64,000 bases of DNA, from positions 1 to 64,000 of the forward strand of contig JAJVDF010000218.1 in assembly GCA_022410635.1 (NCBI GenBank). Direction: 5' to 3'. A model generated the notes under the pieces. It was not told the origin of the DNA, made no database searches, and saw only the letters and a program-made list of their open reading frames with translations. This document shows, one piece after another, positions 1 to 12,200 of this stretch (position 1 is the stretch's first letter; every line of letters starts with the position of its first letter). Position numbers and translations under genes: made by a program. The DNA is from Tretioscincus oriximinensis (lineage: Eukaryota > Chordata > Lepidosauria > Squamata > Gymnophthalmidae).

Positions 1-383
1 TATTTTGCCGTGGCTAGTGATACGGACCCCAGGGCAAGCCTCCTCGATTCACCGATCCGGTCACGTTTAATGAGTAAGCCGAATCTCATTACAACTTTCT
101 CAGTTTTATCTTTAAAAAGTGTTTTGAATTGCGTCTTCCAGTTTTTGCTAAAGGTTGACCTGAATTTTCCTGTCAACAAAGATAAAACCCATTTTTTCTA
201 AAATGGAACAGATCTCTTAATTGTCACAATTTGGGGTTGTTGTGCCATGTTTCATAGCTCTGCTTTGTCCACTATGTAATTTGTTACTAAAACTGTGTAC
301 ATTTGCCAAACATACTATGCAAATTGGCATACTTAGGTATTTTGAATCCTTTTCTTTCAGCTGCTAAGAAAACAAAAGGTTGA
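1..383 (+). CDS. Possible last two coding exons of an unidentified gene
   Basis: Frame 1 is open from the window edge to position 72 and is GC-rich compared with the AT-rich DNA after it. A good donor (TGA|GTAAGC) follows base 73. A strong acceptor (cttttctttcag) ends at 360. Joining 1-73 to 361 keeps the frame and gives a C-terminus ending T-A-K-K-T-K-G, with a TGA at 381-383. I do not recognise the protein. In mammals the genes on this side of NFS1 (RBM12, CPNE1) lie on the other strand, so this could be a different neighbour or a chance frame. No clear AATAAA follows. Confidence 0.33.
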
Positions 384-2095
384 ACAAGAAGAATTGCTCA
401 GAATGCAAACACATCTCTTTAGGAAGGGGTTGCAACATTTATTAGTTGCTGAAAATTTTGAGAAAATAATCGACAGGAAATGCCTTGTTAATTCAAATAA
501 TCCAAGATTAACTGTATCCATTCCAAAGGCCCAAACCATGTGCATGTGAAGCACATTGTATCCCAAAAGAGCCATCACTATGTCTAGTTTCCTATGTTTA
601 TAAATATATCAGTATTCTGAGTTAATGTTAAGATTTGTATTCTTTCTCATTTTTCACAAGCCTTGCAAACTCTTTGTACATAAATGTCTATTTAGAGAAA
701 GTTTTGTTCTACAACCTACTTCCTGCTATGTTCTATGGTATCCATTCTCAGAGAACACAACTATATAACAGTCATATGATACACAGCAAAGTAACTCCCA
801 AACTGTGACAAACAAGGCAAGATATAAATTAATCCTGGAAGCATCCCTTCTATTTTAATTTGTGCATTTTGATGAACACTAAATCTCAATATGTGTTAAA
901 TATATTTATTTTATGGCCTCATCCAAGCCAAGACTAAATTGGTACTTGTATTAATTGGTTTGATAAATAGCCTGTGCACACTAATCTTTTGAAATTAGAT
1001 TAAAAAGTAATGGCATTTCCACATTACTACTTTAGTATACGATGGGGTTCCACATTTGGTACAATTCAGATCTGCTTTCTGCTAGGACTCTCTACACATA
1101 TCAGCTGAAGAGTAAACTGAACTAAAGCCCTCCAAATTATTGCCCAATCCAATTTACCTGTTTCACAGCATTTCTCAGCTGCTAAACTGTAATACAAAGG
1201 TGTGCAAATGCAACATATTTTCAGTAATTTACCACAGAGTACTAATTTCAGCACCTTTTTGCACCACAGAAATGGCCATCAGAGGTTCTGAACCCGGTAT
1301 AGGCTCTGTTCTGACGATATAAATAGCTTGTTACGAGAGAGGTAGAGTGCTTCAGCTGGTAAATTGTTCCACTAAGAACAGACTGACTGAAAGATTCTAA
1401 CAAAAGTAAGGCTGTAGCAAAAAATGAGGATTGGTATTCTCTATCAAAGTACTTTTTCTGTCAATTGCAAGCTAAATTATTGTGATGCCTCTATGCAATG
1501 CTAAGGAATACCTTAGACTCAGAGTTGGAAGGGACCTCCAGGGACCTTAATCCACAGGAGGTCATCACTTCCACAGAACACAACCTTTTTCTGTTGTGAA
1601 TGAAATTAGCTTGCTGCTGTCTCATTTTCATTTTTTATGATATACATATGTTTGCTTAGATAAAAATCTGAGATTAAGTATGACCCTGCTTTCTTCTTTG
1701 ACATCTCTTGCACAAATGTATTGCACAAGTCTGTTTCCACAATGTTTCCATTGAATGCACAATGAAACTAAATATTTTTCTTCAAAATTACCAAAATGAT
1801 TTTGTCATTTGTATACACAAAATTGCCAGAAGTACTAACCTAATTTGGGCCAATAATATCACAGGGAAAAAAGTAACCTTTGTAAATATCTGTGAGTGTT
1901 AAATGGTACTCTGGATGAATTTTGGATAGGGTAGATTCTTCTGGCCCATTCCGTAATGTTTCAGCAGTACCAAATTTGCTACTGTGATGTGTATTGCTGT
2001 TTTTGCCTTGCCTGTGCAAAATTTTCTTGTTTATCAAGAAGCTTTCTTCTTTAAACATATGTTTGACTAACAAGACAATTGTCAAAAATGAAGGT
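384..2095. other. Intergenic or 3' UTR stretch, no gene seen
   Basis: AT-rich sequence between the possible left-edge exon and the first SINE. It may include a 3' UTR of the left-edge gene, but no convincing polyadenylation signal or coding exon was found on either strand. A short piece near 1503-1560 (rising to 'gttggaagggacctccaggga') resembles the end of an old LINE. Confidence 0.4.
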
Positions 2096-2099
2096 ATGG

Positions 2100-2355
2100 A
2101 ATGGCTCAGGTGTTAAGAGTGGGTCTTTCATTCAAAAGATCTGTTCTCAAAGCCCTGTATTGGCTGTAGAGAAGGTGAACCCCCTTTACTGGCCTCAATT
2201 CTAGCAAACTCAACTGTTCAAAAGTAGATTTGCAACCTACATTTCAAGTAGATTAATGAGTATCACCACTAATCTGGTGAGGAAGATTCATTAGATGTAA
2301 GCCTTTGGGCAATATTAACCATGTAACTGGGGTATAAATGCTAGATTCTTCTTCA
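2100..2355 (+). repeat. tRNA-derived SINE, family A (old copy)
   Basis: It has a degraded tRNA-like head (a 'tggctcag' A-box-like start and 'caaagccctgt' B-box region), a middle with 'tctagcaaactcaactgttcaaaag', and a tail with 'ctggtgaggaagat', 'gtaagcctttggg' and 'ggtataaatgc', ending in a cttctt run. The same parts appear in order in the better copies at 3677 and 55276. It lies just past the 3' end of NFS1. Confidence 0.7.
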
Positions 2356-3177
2356 AAGTACATTTCTGAAGCATTCCATACAAATGCACAGATACTTCAA
2401 TTATTTAAAAATGTCACTCTCATTAAACTCAACCTAGCAGTTTGAGACACTCTTAAAGGCAATGGTTTGATAATTAAATTTGGATATAAAGAAGGCAAGA
2501 TTAAACTATTTCTACACAGACACGTTCCCTTTTTTAAAACCACCTGCCTCTTCTATGCTACAAAATGCAGCCTAAACTGAATGCAAGAAACATTAAGATC
2601 TTCAGTCTCCAGTGAAGGAAAAACCATCACAAACAGAAAAAATGATGGTAGCAGCACACTATATTATCTTCAAAAATTCCATAAAGAGGGAGAAACGCTG
2701 GATTAACAACATAATTAAGTGGGAAAAAAACCAAAAACACCTCAAGAGAAATTAGTGAACAAAATTGAATTTATGAACAAAAGGAAAAATGATTTCATTG
2801 AACTTGTTAACCTTAACGATCACCACTGATCAAAATATATACAGTGGTATTTTTAAATGTGATCACACAGTATTTTTTTAAAAATATCCAAGTTTCTATT
2901 GTGCAACAGAATTTAGAAGGGACATCCAAAGCAGCAAATATGACATCTACTAAAACTCCATCAAGTTGCAGCAATATCACCATCAAAATAAAAGTGCTGT
3001 AACTTCTTTGGCTGCAGGACAAACATGTCCATGATTTGTTCAGCATAAAGGCATGCTTGAAAAAAAATTCATCTTAGATTTAGGTTTTCAATCATATGAG
3101 AAAAAAGCATATATCACACAGATTTTGTAATTAAAAGAAGTTCCAGGTGATTTTTCTCAGGAATGTACAGAGCACAT

Positions 3178-3183
3178 TTTAAT
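3178..3183 (-). terminator. Candidate NFS1 polyadenylation signal (ATTAAA)
   Basis: The minus-strand ATTAAA lies about 40 bp beyond the NFS1 stop codon. It is the closest recognisable signal and would give a very short 3' UTR. No canonical AATAAA was found on the minus strand from here down to 2700, so a more distal site is possible. Confidence 0.3.
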
Positions 3184-3221
3184 TTGCATTTAAGTAGTCC
3201 AAGATTATAAATGACTTCTGT

Positions 3222-6200
3222 TTAATGTTGGGTCCATTTAATGCTTTTCAAATCAATTCCATCTTGCACCATTTCCCATAGTGGACTGCAAAATGAAAAC
3301 AGAAATTGTCAGTATTTTAGAAACATGAAATTAAAAATTCTTAAAGCTTCAGAAAGTGAATATTAACAAAAAATATTATTATGGAGATTCCCCTCAGAAA
3401 TAATATTTAAAACTGCACAATGCGACTTCTGCAAAAACTAATCCAGATATCTCACAAGTTTAAATCTAAAGTATCTAAAGAATGTGCACAAAGATTGTAT
3501 TCTGTACTCTACAATGTTTCCACATCTAGGATGCAAATAATAAAGAACATTCATCCCAAGAAAATGGCCTCCAGTGACTCTTCCCATCAGGTAACAATGA
3601 AAAGGGTCAGCTGGTCAGCTCCTGTAGGGTCATTTCTTCTGCCCTACATTCTTAAGTATCTCTTAAGTATCTAGAGCAGGCACAAATGGCGCAGTTGCTA
3701 AGAAAGAGGTCTCTCATCTGATAGATAGCATTTCGAAGCCCTGTGTCAGACGTGGGGAGAGGTGAGCACCTTCTACTAGCTTGTAGCTCTAGCCAACCCA
3801 GCTATTCGAAAGCAAAAATTGCAACTGATTGCAACTAGATAAATAAGAACCATGACAGCCTGGTGGGGAAGATAGAATTTAAGTCTTCAGGAAAGCTGCT
3901 TTGAGTCCCTTTGGGTGAGAAAAGCAGGGTATAAAAACCCAGTTTTTCTTCTTCAATTTGTCTTTAGTTATTTCTTATCTTATTTCACTTCCATGCACAA
4001 GTGTTTAAAAAAATAATACCTCATCTCCCTTAATCTCTTCACATGCTGTATGCATTTATTTACTGTATAATCTACTTCCTCTTCAGTAGTGAAACGACCA
4101 AGGCCAAACCTAAAATAAAGAAAAGAGTTCTTATAAACAAAAATATGGGAGAAGACTCTCATCTTGATAATAGTAACATAACTAATCAATGTTATTCAGG
4201 ACCATAACCCTTGCCTTATGGATGAGTGAGCCAAGTCTTCATCTGCTCCAATGGCACGCAACACATATGATGGTTCCAAAGATGCAGACGTGCAGGCACT
4301 AACAAATAAAGAAAATCTATTGAAAACCAGTGCAAGCATCAGAACAACAGAATGCTCTAAAGTAATTCAATTCTCCAAAAACCTTTGCTGAAAATTGCCT
4401 TACTTTTAATATTGAGAAAAATGCAAAGAATATGAACACAAACTGGTACAATAATAGGGGGACAGTGTGGACTGGGGACAAAGGCGCAATTAAAAAAATA
4501 CCAAAATGCCTACCGGTTATTACTTAAAAGAATGGAGAAAAATAGAATACTTTGAATGAAGGAAATCAATGTATTTTCAGCCAGAATTTTGGTGCACAAA
4601 GACAAAAATTTAAAGAATCAGATAAATTAGTAAGATTTACACAATTAAAAAGGTTTTAATCTCGAAAAAAAAGAACAAATGGTCAAAATTGGTTCAATAT
4701 ATTGAGGGAAGGGGTCAAGCCTCTATTTGAGATATAATTTGCAGACAAATATAATAAATTTCTTTTGGGGGGGGGGTTTGGGTTCATAGTATTTTTATTT
4801 GTAGGTATGTTACGTTATGTTATATTGTTTTGTAATGATGATAATAATAAATAATAATAATAAATCATCACCATCATCATCATCATCATAATCATAATAA
4901 TCATAATGGTTTTAATCAAAATGAAGAATTAAGATATCTTGGTAGTGGTACAAGTCTCTTTTATTCTGTCCTCCTTTCAAGAAAGTTAGGAGTGCCAATA
5001 TATACTGTTCAAAACAATTAAGGGAACACTTAGTGTTACACTGTTTTGTTAAAGTGTTCCCTTAATTGTTTTGAGCAATATATTTTTCACTTGGTCACTA
5101 ATCAAGATAATAATAAACAAGTCCCCGCATACCTTCCAGAAGAGAGAGCAACATCTTTAAGAGCCATAAGAAGGCTTTCTCCTTCCACATATGCAAAGGA
5201 TAAGTTGACACAGCCTGCATAATAACAAAACATAATCTCTGAAGATAAAGGTGTGCTTTTTACAAACAAAGGTATTGTGGCTAAAGTCAGACACAAATTG
5301 AGTATTTCAGATTATAGCTTCTTGCACATTATAAAGTCCAAAGAGAAAACATTTTAGGTTGACAGGCAATTCTGTTAGCTAGTATCAATTGAGAAACCTG
5401 AATGCAAGTGATTTATTCAAAGACACACACATGTGTGTGAGGGCATGCAGATAGTGGGGAGAAGCATTCCAAGAGGGTTAGCTTCCCATTTTCCCTCAAG
5501 CCAAAGCAGAATGCAGGAGATGGGATCTCTGCCTTAAAAGAAGCAATAGCGAAAGTGGCAGTTTTAAAGGGAAGAGGGGTCTGAATACACCTCTCCCTAC
5601 TGCCAACCAACCCAACCCTAGAAATAACCCTGATGAAAGGAAAGGAGGCAGTCCTATCCCTTTCAAGCTGCTATTTTCACTACCCTTTCTTAAGGCAGAG
5701 ATATCTTAAATTACCTTTTCTAAAAAGAACCTTTTTCAGTACTGATTATTTATCCATTGATTCTTGCAACAATTCTAAATTCTGCCCTCCATATGCCTGT
5801 GCAAAGTATAAATGGATACTAGGATGGATGTCTGGATGTTGCCTCTGGGATGGAGCAACAGGCAGGACTCCTGAAATACCATTTGCAGGGAGTCATGAAC
5901 AGGTGCATATTTTGCTTTCCTCTGTTCGGACTGCACAGGTGCATCTGGTGGGCCTCTGTGTGACACAGAATGCTGGACTTGATGGGCTATGGCCTGATCC
6001 AGTATGGCTCTTCTTATGTTCTTATGTATTTCTGGTCTTGTTCAGGTCCTTTCATAGTCTGCACATAGGTGGCAGGTCCCTATTCCAAGATGTGTCCTGG
6101 AATAAGGTTCAGTACCGGAAGGGCCTTCCTGTGCCCAATTTTGACTGGGACTAACATAGAAGGTTAATTCATAAAATGTAAGCCATTTTTATTTAACTTT

Positions 6201-9200
6201 ATGAAGCAACATCAGACAAACAGAAACATGAAAGATAGTCCTGAATTATCTGTTTTAAAAAACAAGCATTCAGTGATTACAATCTTCATTATGAAAATGT
6301 TTAATCATGGATTTTGATATTTATTAAACTTTTGAACAAATTTTTAATAAAATTATGTGATCCCAGATTTCTATTGTCAATATTACAGTAAATAAAATAA
6401 AATAAATACTGCATAGTTTTCAAGTAGAAAATTACTGAAGATAATAGTCTGGTAATCTAGTACATTCATGCTATCACTAGACAGCCAAATGAACTGTCTG
6501 AAGGCACAGCAACATATAGTCATACCATTCTCAGCTATTGTATATAGTTGTCTTCAGTTTCAAGGTAAATGAACCAATTTAAGTTGATTCTGGAAATTGC
6601 ATATTGCGTAAATGTCAAATTTAAAGGTTTTTTAATTTATAGATTGCCCCAAGTACTATAATAATAGCATTAAAACATATGATTAAAAATTGACATTTAA
6701 GAAGTCAAATTTAAAACAAACTTAAACAAAATTCAACATTTTGCTAATTACCTGGATAACGATGTACTGGATCTCCATTCATCACCACAGCAGGTATTTC
6801 TGCCATTATTTTTTTAACTAGTCTATCAGCTAACAAGCTAATTCGCTTATGATCATACTAGAAGGGAAAAAGAAGAATACATCAGGCAATTTCCCAAAAC
6901 CTACAGGAGTTTGATTAAGTTCGTCTAGATATTAAAATACCAAATCAGAGACAACATAACACATAAAATTAATTAAAAAACAATTTTTCACAACAAGCAA
7001 TAAAATCTGGTCAAAGTGAAATGTAAGAGTTGCTATCTACAATTATTATTTAAAGAAGAAGAACAACTGGGTTTTTTATACATGGCTTTTCTCATCTAAA
7101 GGGACTCAATGTGGTTTACAAGGTTTTCTCACCTGAAGGCTTACATTTTATCTTCGCCATCACATTGGGATGATTCCTATTAATGTACTTGCAATTGCTC
7201 ACATTCAAACAGCTAGTCTGGCTGAAGCAAAGGCCAGTAGAAGGCATGTTTCTGCCCTCTCCATGGCAGAAACATGGGCCTTGAAACATTGCGGCTTTCC
7301 CACAGAGAGGTCAATTTGCCTAAGAATTGCTTGTCTAAAATCTAATACTGAGGATTTATTTCTGTTATTTGCATAAAGCTACAGTCTAATTTAGGATAAT
7401 AGCTTCAGCAAAACAATGCAAGAAATAATGTATATAAAAATGCTTACAGAAGCAAAATTCCTTCAAATATTAGCACAATTTGGTTATAGTTTCTTTTCTT
7501 TTTCATAACTCCCTTTCTTGTCTAACCAGCAAAAAAAAGAATCCAGATGGAAACCATATTGTAGAAGGATAAATTACAGAATATTTATTTTTCAAGAATT
7601 GAGAACATAGCAAAATAATTCCAAAACGTTTGTTCTATAAGAACTAGACAGGAAAAATTGATCATTATTTATACCTGCATTTCTTGTTGTGCTAGTTCAC
7701 AAGCTGCTCCAAGACCAACTGCTAAAGGTGTTGGCACAGTACCAGAGCGTAATCCACGCTCCTGGCCTCCTCCACTCTGTATAGGTTCTACTCTTACCCT
7801 TGGTCGCCGTCGAACATAAATTGCACCAACCCCTTAAAATAAACAAAAATGTTGCTTTTTGTCAGTAAACATATGGAATGTTTACACACACCACAGGGCT
7901 TGTAAGGTATTTATTTCTATGTTCCAACATTTTATATAAAATATCTTACATAAAAGACATCTAGAAAAACAGGAAATAGATGTGCTCAACAATTCAGAAT
8001 ACAATGATACAAGGTATCAATTAAGTTTGATACAAATCAAACTAAAAAGTATATGTAACAAAAATGAAAAATGATGCAACTGATATGGACTTTAATCATG
8101 TTAGGTTAACCATATAATTTCACGGTTAGAAAAGATGCAATATTTTATAAATAACAATTAATTAGTTACAAGTTCTGTTTAAATTAACTAACTTGAAGTT
8201 AAGACAGAAAAAAGAAAAAAAAAAGGAATAATTGAAATAGGCTCTAAATTTAAAGAATGAAATCAGTGTTTCCAAAGAGGAACTGTGAGACATGTAACAT
8301 GTCACTAACAACTTCTGGTAAGAATACGCCAATCATCAGCACTCAAACAAGAGCATTGATTATTTAAAACGATGATGAAATATAGTAAAATGTGAAAGTA
8401 ATTAATAAAGATATTTTCACTTGATTAATGAATATATTCATTACATATCTTTGTGTTTTCCATGAAGAATACCTAACTAATAGAAGAAACACAGGTATTT
8501 AAAACTTTAAGACATTAAATTTATTTCTAACTTGGAGGATTGTCTCCTATTTCTTGTGACTATTATTCTTTTTAAAAAATTGTCTTCTGAGAAAGTTGTT
8601 TCTTACAAACTATGATTTTTATTTTCGTGGAATAAAATGAAATTAAAAAATATTACCTTTGGGACCATAGATTTTATGGCCACTGATACTCATTAAATTA
8701 ATTTTCATATCATTGACATCCACAGGAATTTTACCAACTGCTTGTGCAGCATCTGTATGAAAGAAAATTTTATGGGAGTTGCAGATCTCTCCTGTAATAC
8801 AAAAACAATATAACAACTGCTTATTAGCCTTCTCAAAAAGCAAGTAATTTTTATAGACTAACATATTTATATAAGTATCCTATGTCTCAGTAAGAATTTA
8901 TTTCATTATCCGTCATCACTTTTAAGAAGATTTCGCTCTAACTGAAACTGAATTTCTAAAGATCAGTGCTTACTTACCAATGTCACTGATAGGTTGTACC
9001 ACTCCTATTTCATTATTCACAGTCATTACTGAAACCAGGCCTGTGTCTGGTTGAATGGCACTTTTTAGGTCCTGATAGAAATGAGAGAATAAGAACATAT
9101 ATTAGTACTACTGCAAGTGAAAACTCTTTTAAGAAGAACACATTTTAATTCCAACAACTTTAATACACTAAAAAAGCATGTTAAAGAAGTTATGCAAGCA

Positions 9201-12200
9201 TTTTAAAATGTTGTCTAGAATATGGATCATCAATCCTATGCAGTTCTAAACCAAACTGATTAGGTGCATTCCTTTTTCTTCACCTTAATTCTTTGTCATC
9301 TTATGTTCTATCCTGTTTTAGTTTATGTTACTTTTTTAAAAAATCTCCAAAATATTTTAATCCAGTATTATAAAAATATATAGAAAAATGTATAGAAAAT
9401 AAATCAGGCAACTTCCAGGAGTTATCTAATTCTTTAAACCCAATGTTGTAGACCTTACACTATGCAGGGTTAAGTAAACTTCCACATCTGAAGAAACAGA
9501 CTTGTCTACGAAAGCTCAATACCTTTCTCTCATTAGTGTCCAAAGTGCTACAAGCTCCCCTTGCTGGACTTTCTGAACAAAGATTAACATGGCTGTTGCT
9601 TTGAAATCTAGGTAAAAAGGAAACAGAGTTCCTGCCCAGACATGTAGTGAGGGATCACAAGGCCCAGTGCAACCCCACCCCAAATTCCATACCACTGGGC
9701 ATACATCCAATGTTCTCTCCCTTCTAGGCCCCATTTATGTAATTCACTTCAGCACAATTGTAAAGATTTAATTTTGGCCTTGAAAATGCCAGGGAAAGCA
9801 AGGGAAAACCCTCTCCTCAAGCATGTTGTGTCAGGGGCTCCTGGGCTTTGAAGGCTCCTAGGGCCTTCAAAGCCCAAATTAGATAGCTAAATCTACCCTG
9901 GTATGACTACATATCGGTTAGTCAGTTTTGATCCTCCATTTTTCTCAACCTGAGGGAATTAAAGCAGCTTACATAAACTTTTGTCCTTCTCTACACAACA
10001 GATACCTTGTGAAGTAGGTGGGGCTGACAGAGTTCCAAAGAACTGTGACAAGCCCAAGATCACCTAGTGGCTTTGAGGAGGAGTGCAGAATTAAACCAGG
10101 AGGTTACCAGATAAGGGACTGACACTCTAACCACAACACCAAACTAGTTCACAAATCTAACCTTCACTCTGTCTTATACAGCAGGGCTTGGGAACCTAAA
10201 ATCCGGGGACTGGATGCAGCCCAGAGAATCATTTGGTTTGGCCCATGGTCTACTTCCCAAACAACCATCTGATTTGGCAGCTGGAATGCTCCAGAGGAGC
10301 CATTAGTCTTTTCTGATTAAATAATGGTCCTCACTATGTTAAAACATGAAGTAAAATACAAAAAGAAGAGAGGGAGATGATGAGAGAATGGGGAAGCATT
10401 GAAAATTCTGCAGTTTTGTGGGTCTGGGTGGAGAAATGACATGGGAAAGAAGGGTGTATGGCTTGGGTGTGATGGGGGCACAGCCTCAGAGTGGAGAGGG
10501 GTATGGCCCTCAAGTATGGACCCTGGCAGAAAAAATGATCCCTATCCTTGCTATAGAGTATTTTTCTTAGTATCTTTAGAACAGTAGAAAATGTACATAT
10601 ATTCAGTTTTAACAGGACAGAAGAATGTGTAATGCTTTTAACTGAGATTTCTACTTAACCTTGCACCTCAAAAAATACATATTTAGCAAGAAGCAATTTA
10701 CCTTTAAGTCTATAAGTCCATTTTTCTGCACAGGCAAATATGTGACTTGAAAGCCCTCAGCTTCTAAAGCACGGCAAGAATCCAAAACACATTTGTGTTC
10801 AGTTTGCGTTGTAATTATATGTTTCTTTCTGGATTTATAGAATCTTGCAACACCCTTTACAGAAACAAAACATTATATCAAAAATAATGAAAATAATAAA
10901 TTAAATAAAAATTGAATCAGAAATGTAAGATGACCTGGATGCTCCTGACAAAACAATGCATTCCTATTAGAGTTTACTTAGAAGTATGATTCACTGAATC
11001 CATTGGTACCTACTGAACTATGTCTTTGAACAGGACTGCAGTTTGCTAGACTATAAAGCTATGTTTTTCATGGGAGGAGCCACAGATGGCTATCAGTTAA
11101 ATATTTTGGTTGCTGGAATTGATCCTTCATTATGCTTCAGGGGAAAAAATTCCAATTAAAATATTTCACTAAAGGGAATTACTTTCTGCAGCTTGGAGTA
11201 TCGAGAAAAAAGAATCTGCAGCCTGGAGTATCAAATTGCAAAAGATTCTATAGTTTCATCTTGAAAATACAATAGCAATTGACAAACTACTGCTTTTATT
11301 AAAAGAAATGAGATTCTACAGAGTAGGTAACCTATACCTAAGACTTTTTACTCAATGAAACTTAAAGGGAGATGGTGTAAAAATGGCAGTGCACTGACAA
11401 TTTCACAAAATCTAAAATATAGTTATTTACCTTTATTGCTATATTGTTTGATTCTGTTGCTCCACTGGTAAAAATGATTTCTCTGGCATCTGCTCCTATT
11501 AGGGATGCAACTTGCTGTTAAAAAGAGAAACACAAGTCACAGTACTTAGAACAGGCAATATCCATATACAAAAACGTATGTACCAGCTTAGCGGGAACAG
11601 ATTAATGAACAATTAGAATGATGTAAGTTTCACCTGTCTAGCCTTTTCCATAGCAGATTCACTCTCCCAACCATATGCATGTGTTCTAGAGTGTGGGTTG
11701 CCATAGAAATGGACAAGATATGGCAACATGCTGTCCAAAACTCTGGGATCCTAAAACACAAAACAGATTTTTCATTTGAGTATTAAAAAACATGTACATA
11801 TTCCCATGCTTGAAATATAATCGTTGCTTACATAAAACTGTGGTTTGATTCCAACAACCATCTAGTTGAAGACTATATCATCTACTTACCTACAATTGTT
11901 ACTGAAAATGAGAAAATAAATTCCAAGTACCATTCTATTCAAATATATGAAATATCTAATACCATATAAAAGATAACACAATAAATTAGAAATCACAAAT
12001 AAAATTAAAATCAAGGACTGGATTTAAAATTTAAGTTCATATGGATCCATGAAGATATCTTCTACACTTCATTATCCAAATCAAACTTTTGAATGTATTG
12101 TATATAACTTGTGAACCAGGAAAAGAAATTACTTTATCCGGATAGTCGATTTCAGAGAAATAGCTATGTTAGTCTAGTAGAAAGTCCAGCAAAGGGGCTA

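Noticed and set aside
5633..6154. 173-codon plus-strand frame
   Set aside because: Its second half is the CR1/L2-like LINE 3' end, and it ends in a MITE fragment. It lies inside an NFS1 intron on the opposite strand.
9516..9734. Minus-strand 72-codon frame
   Set aside because: It overlaps the diverged Penelope-like end on the other strand and has no supporting features.
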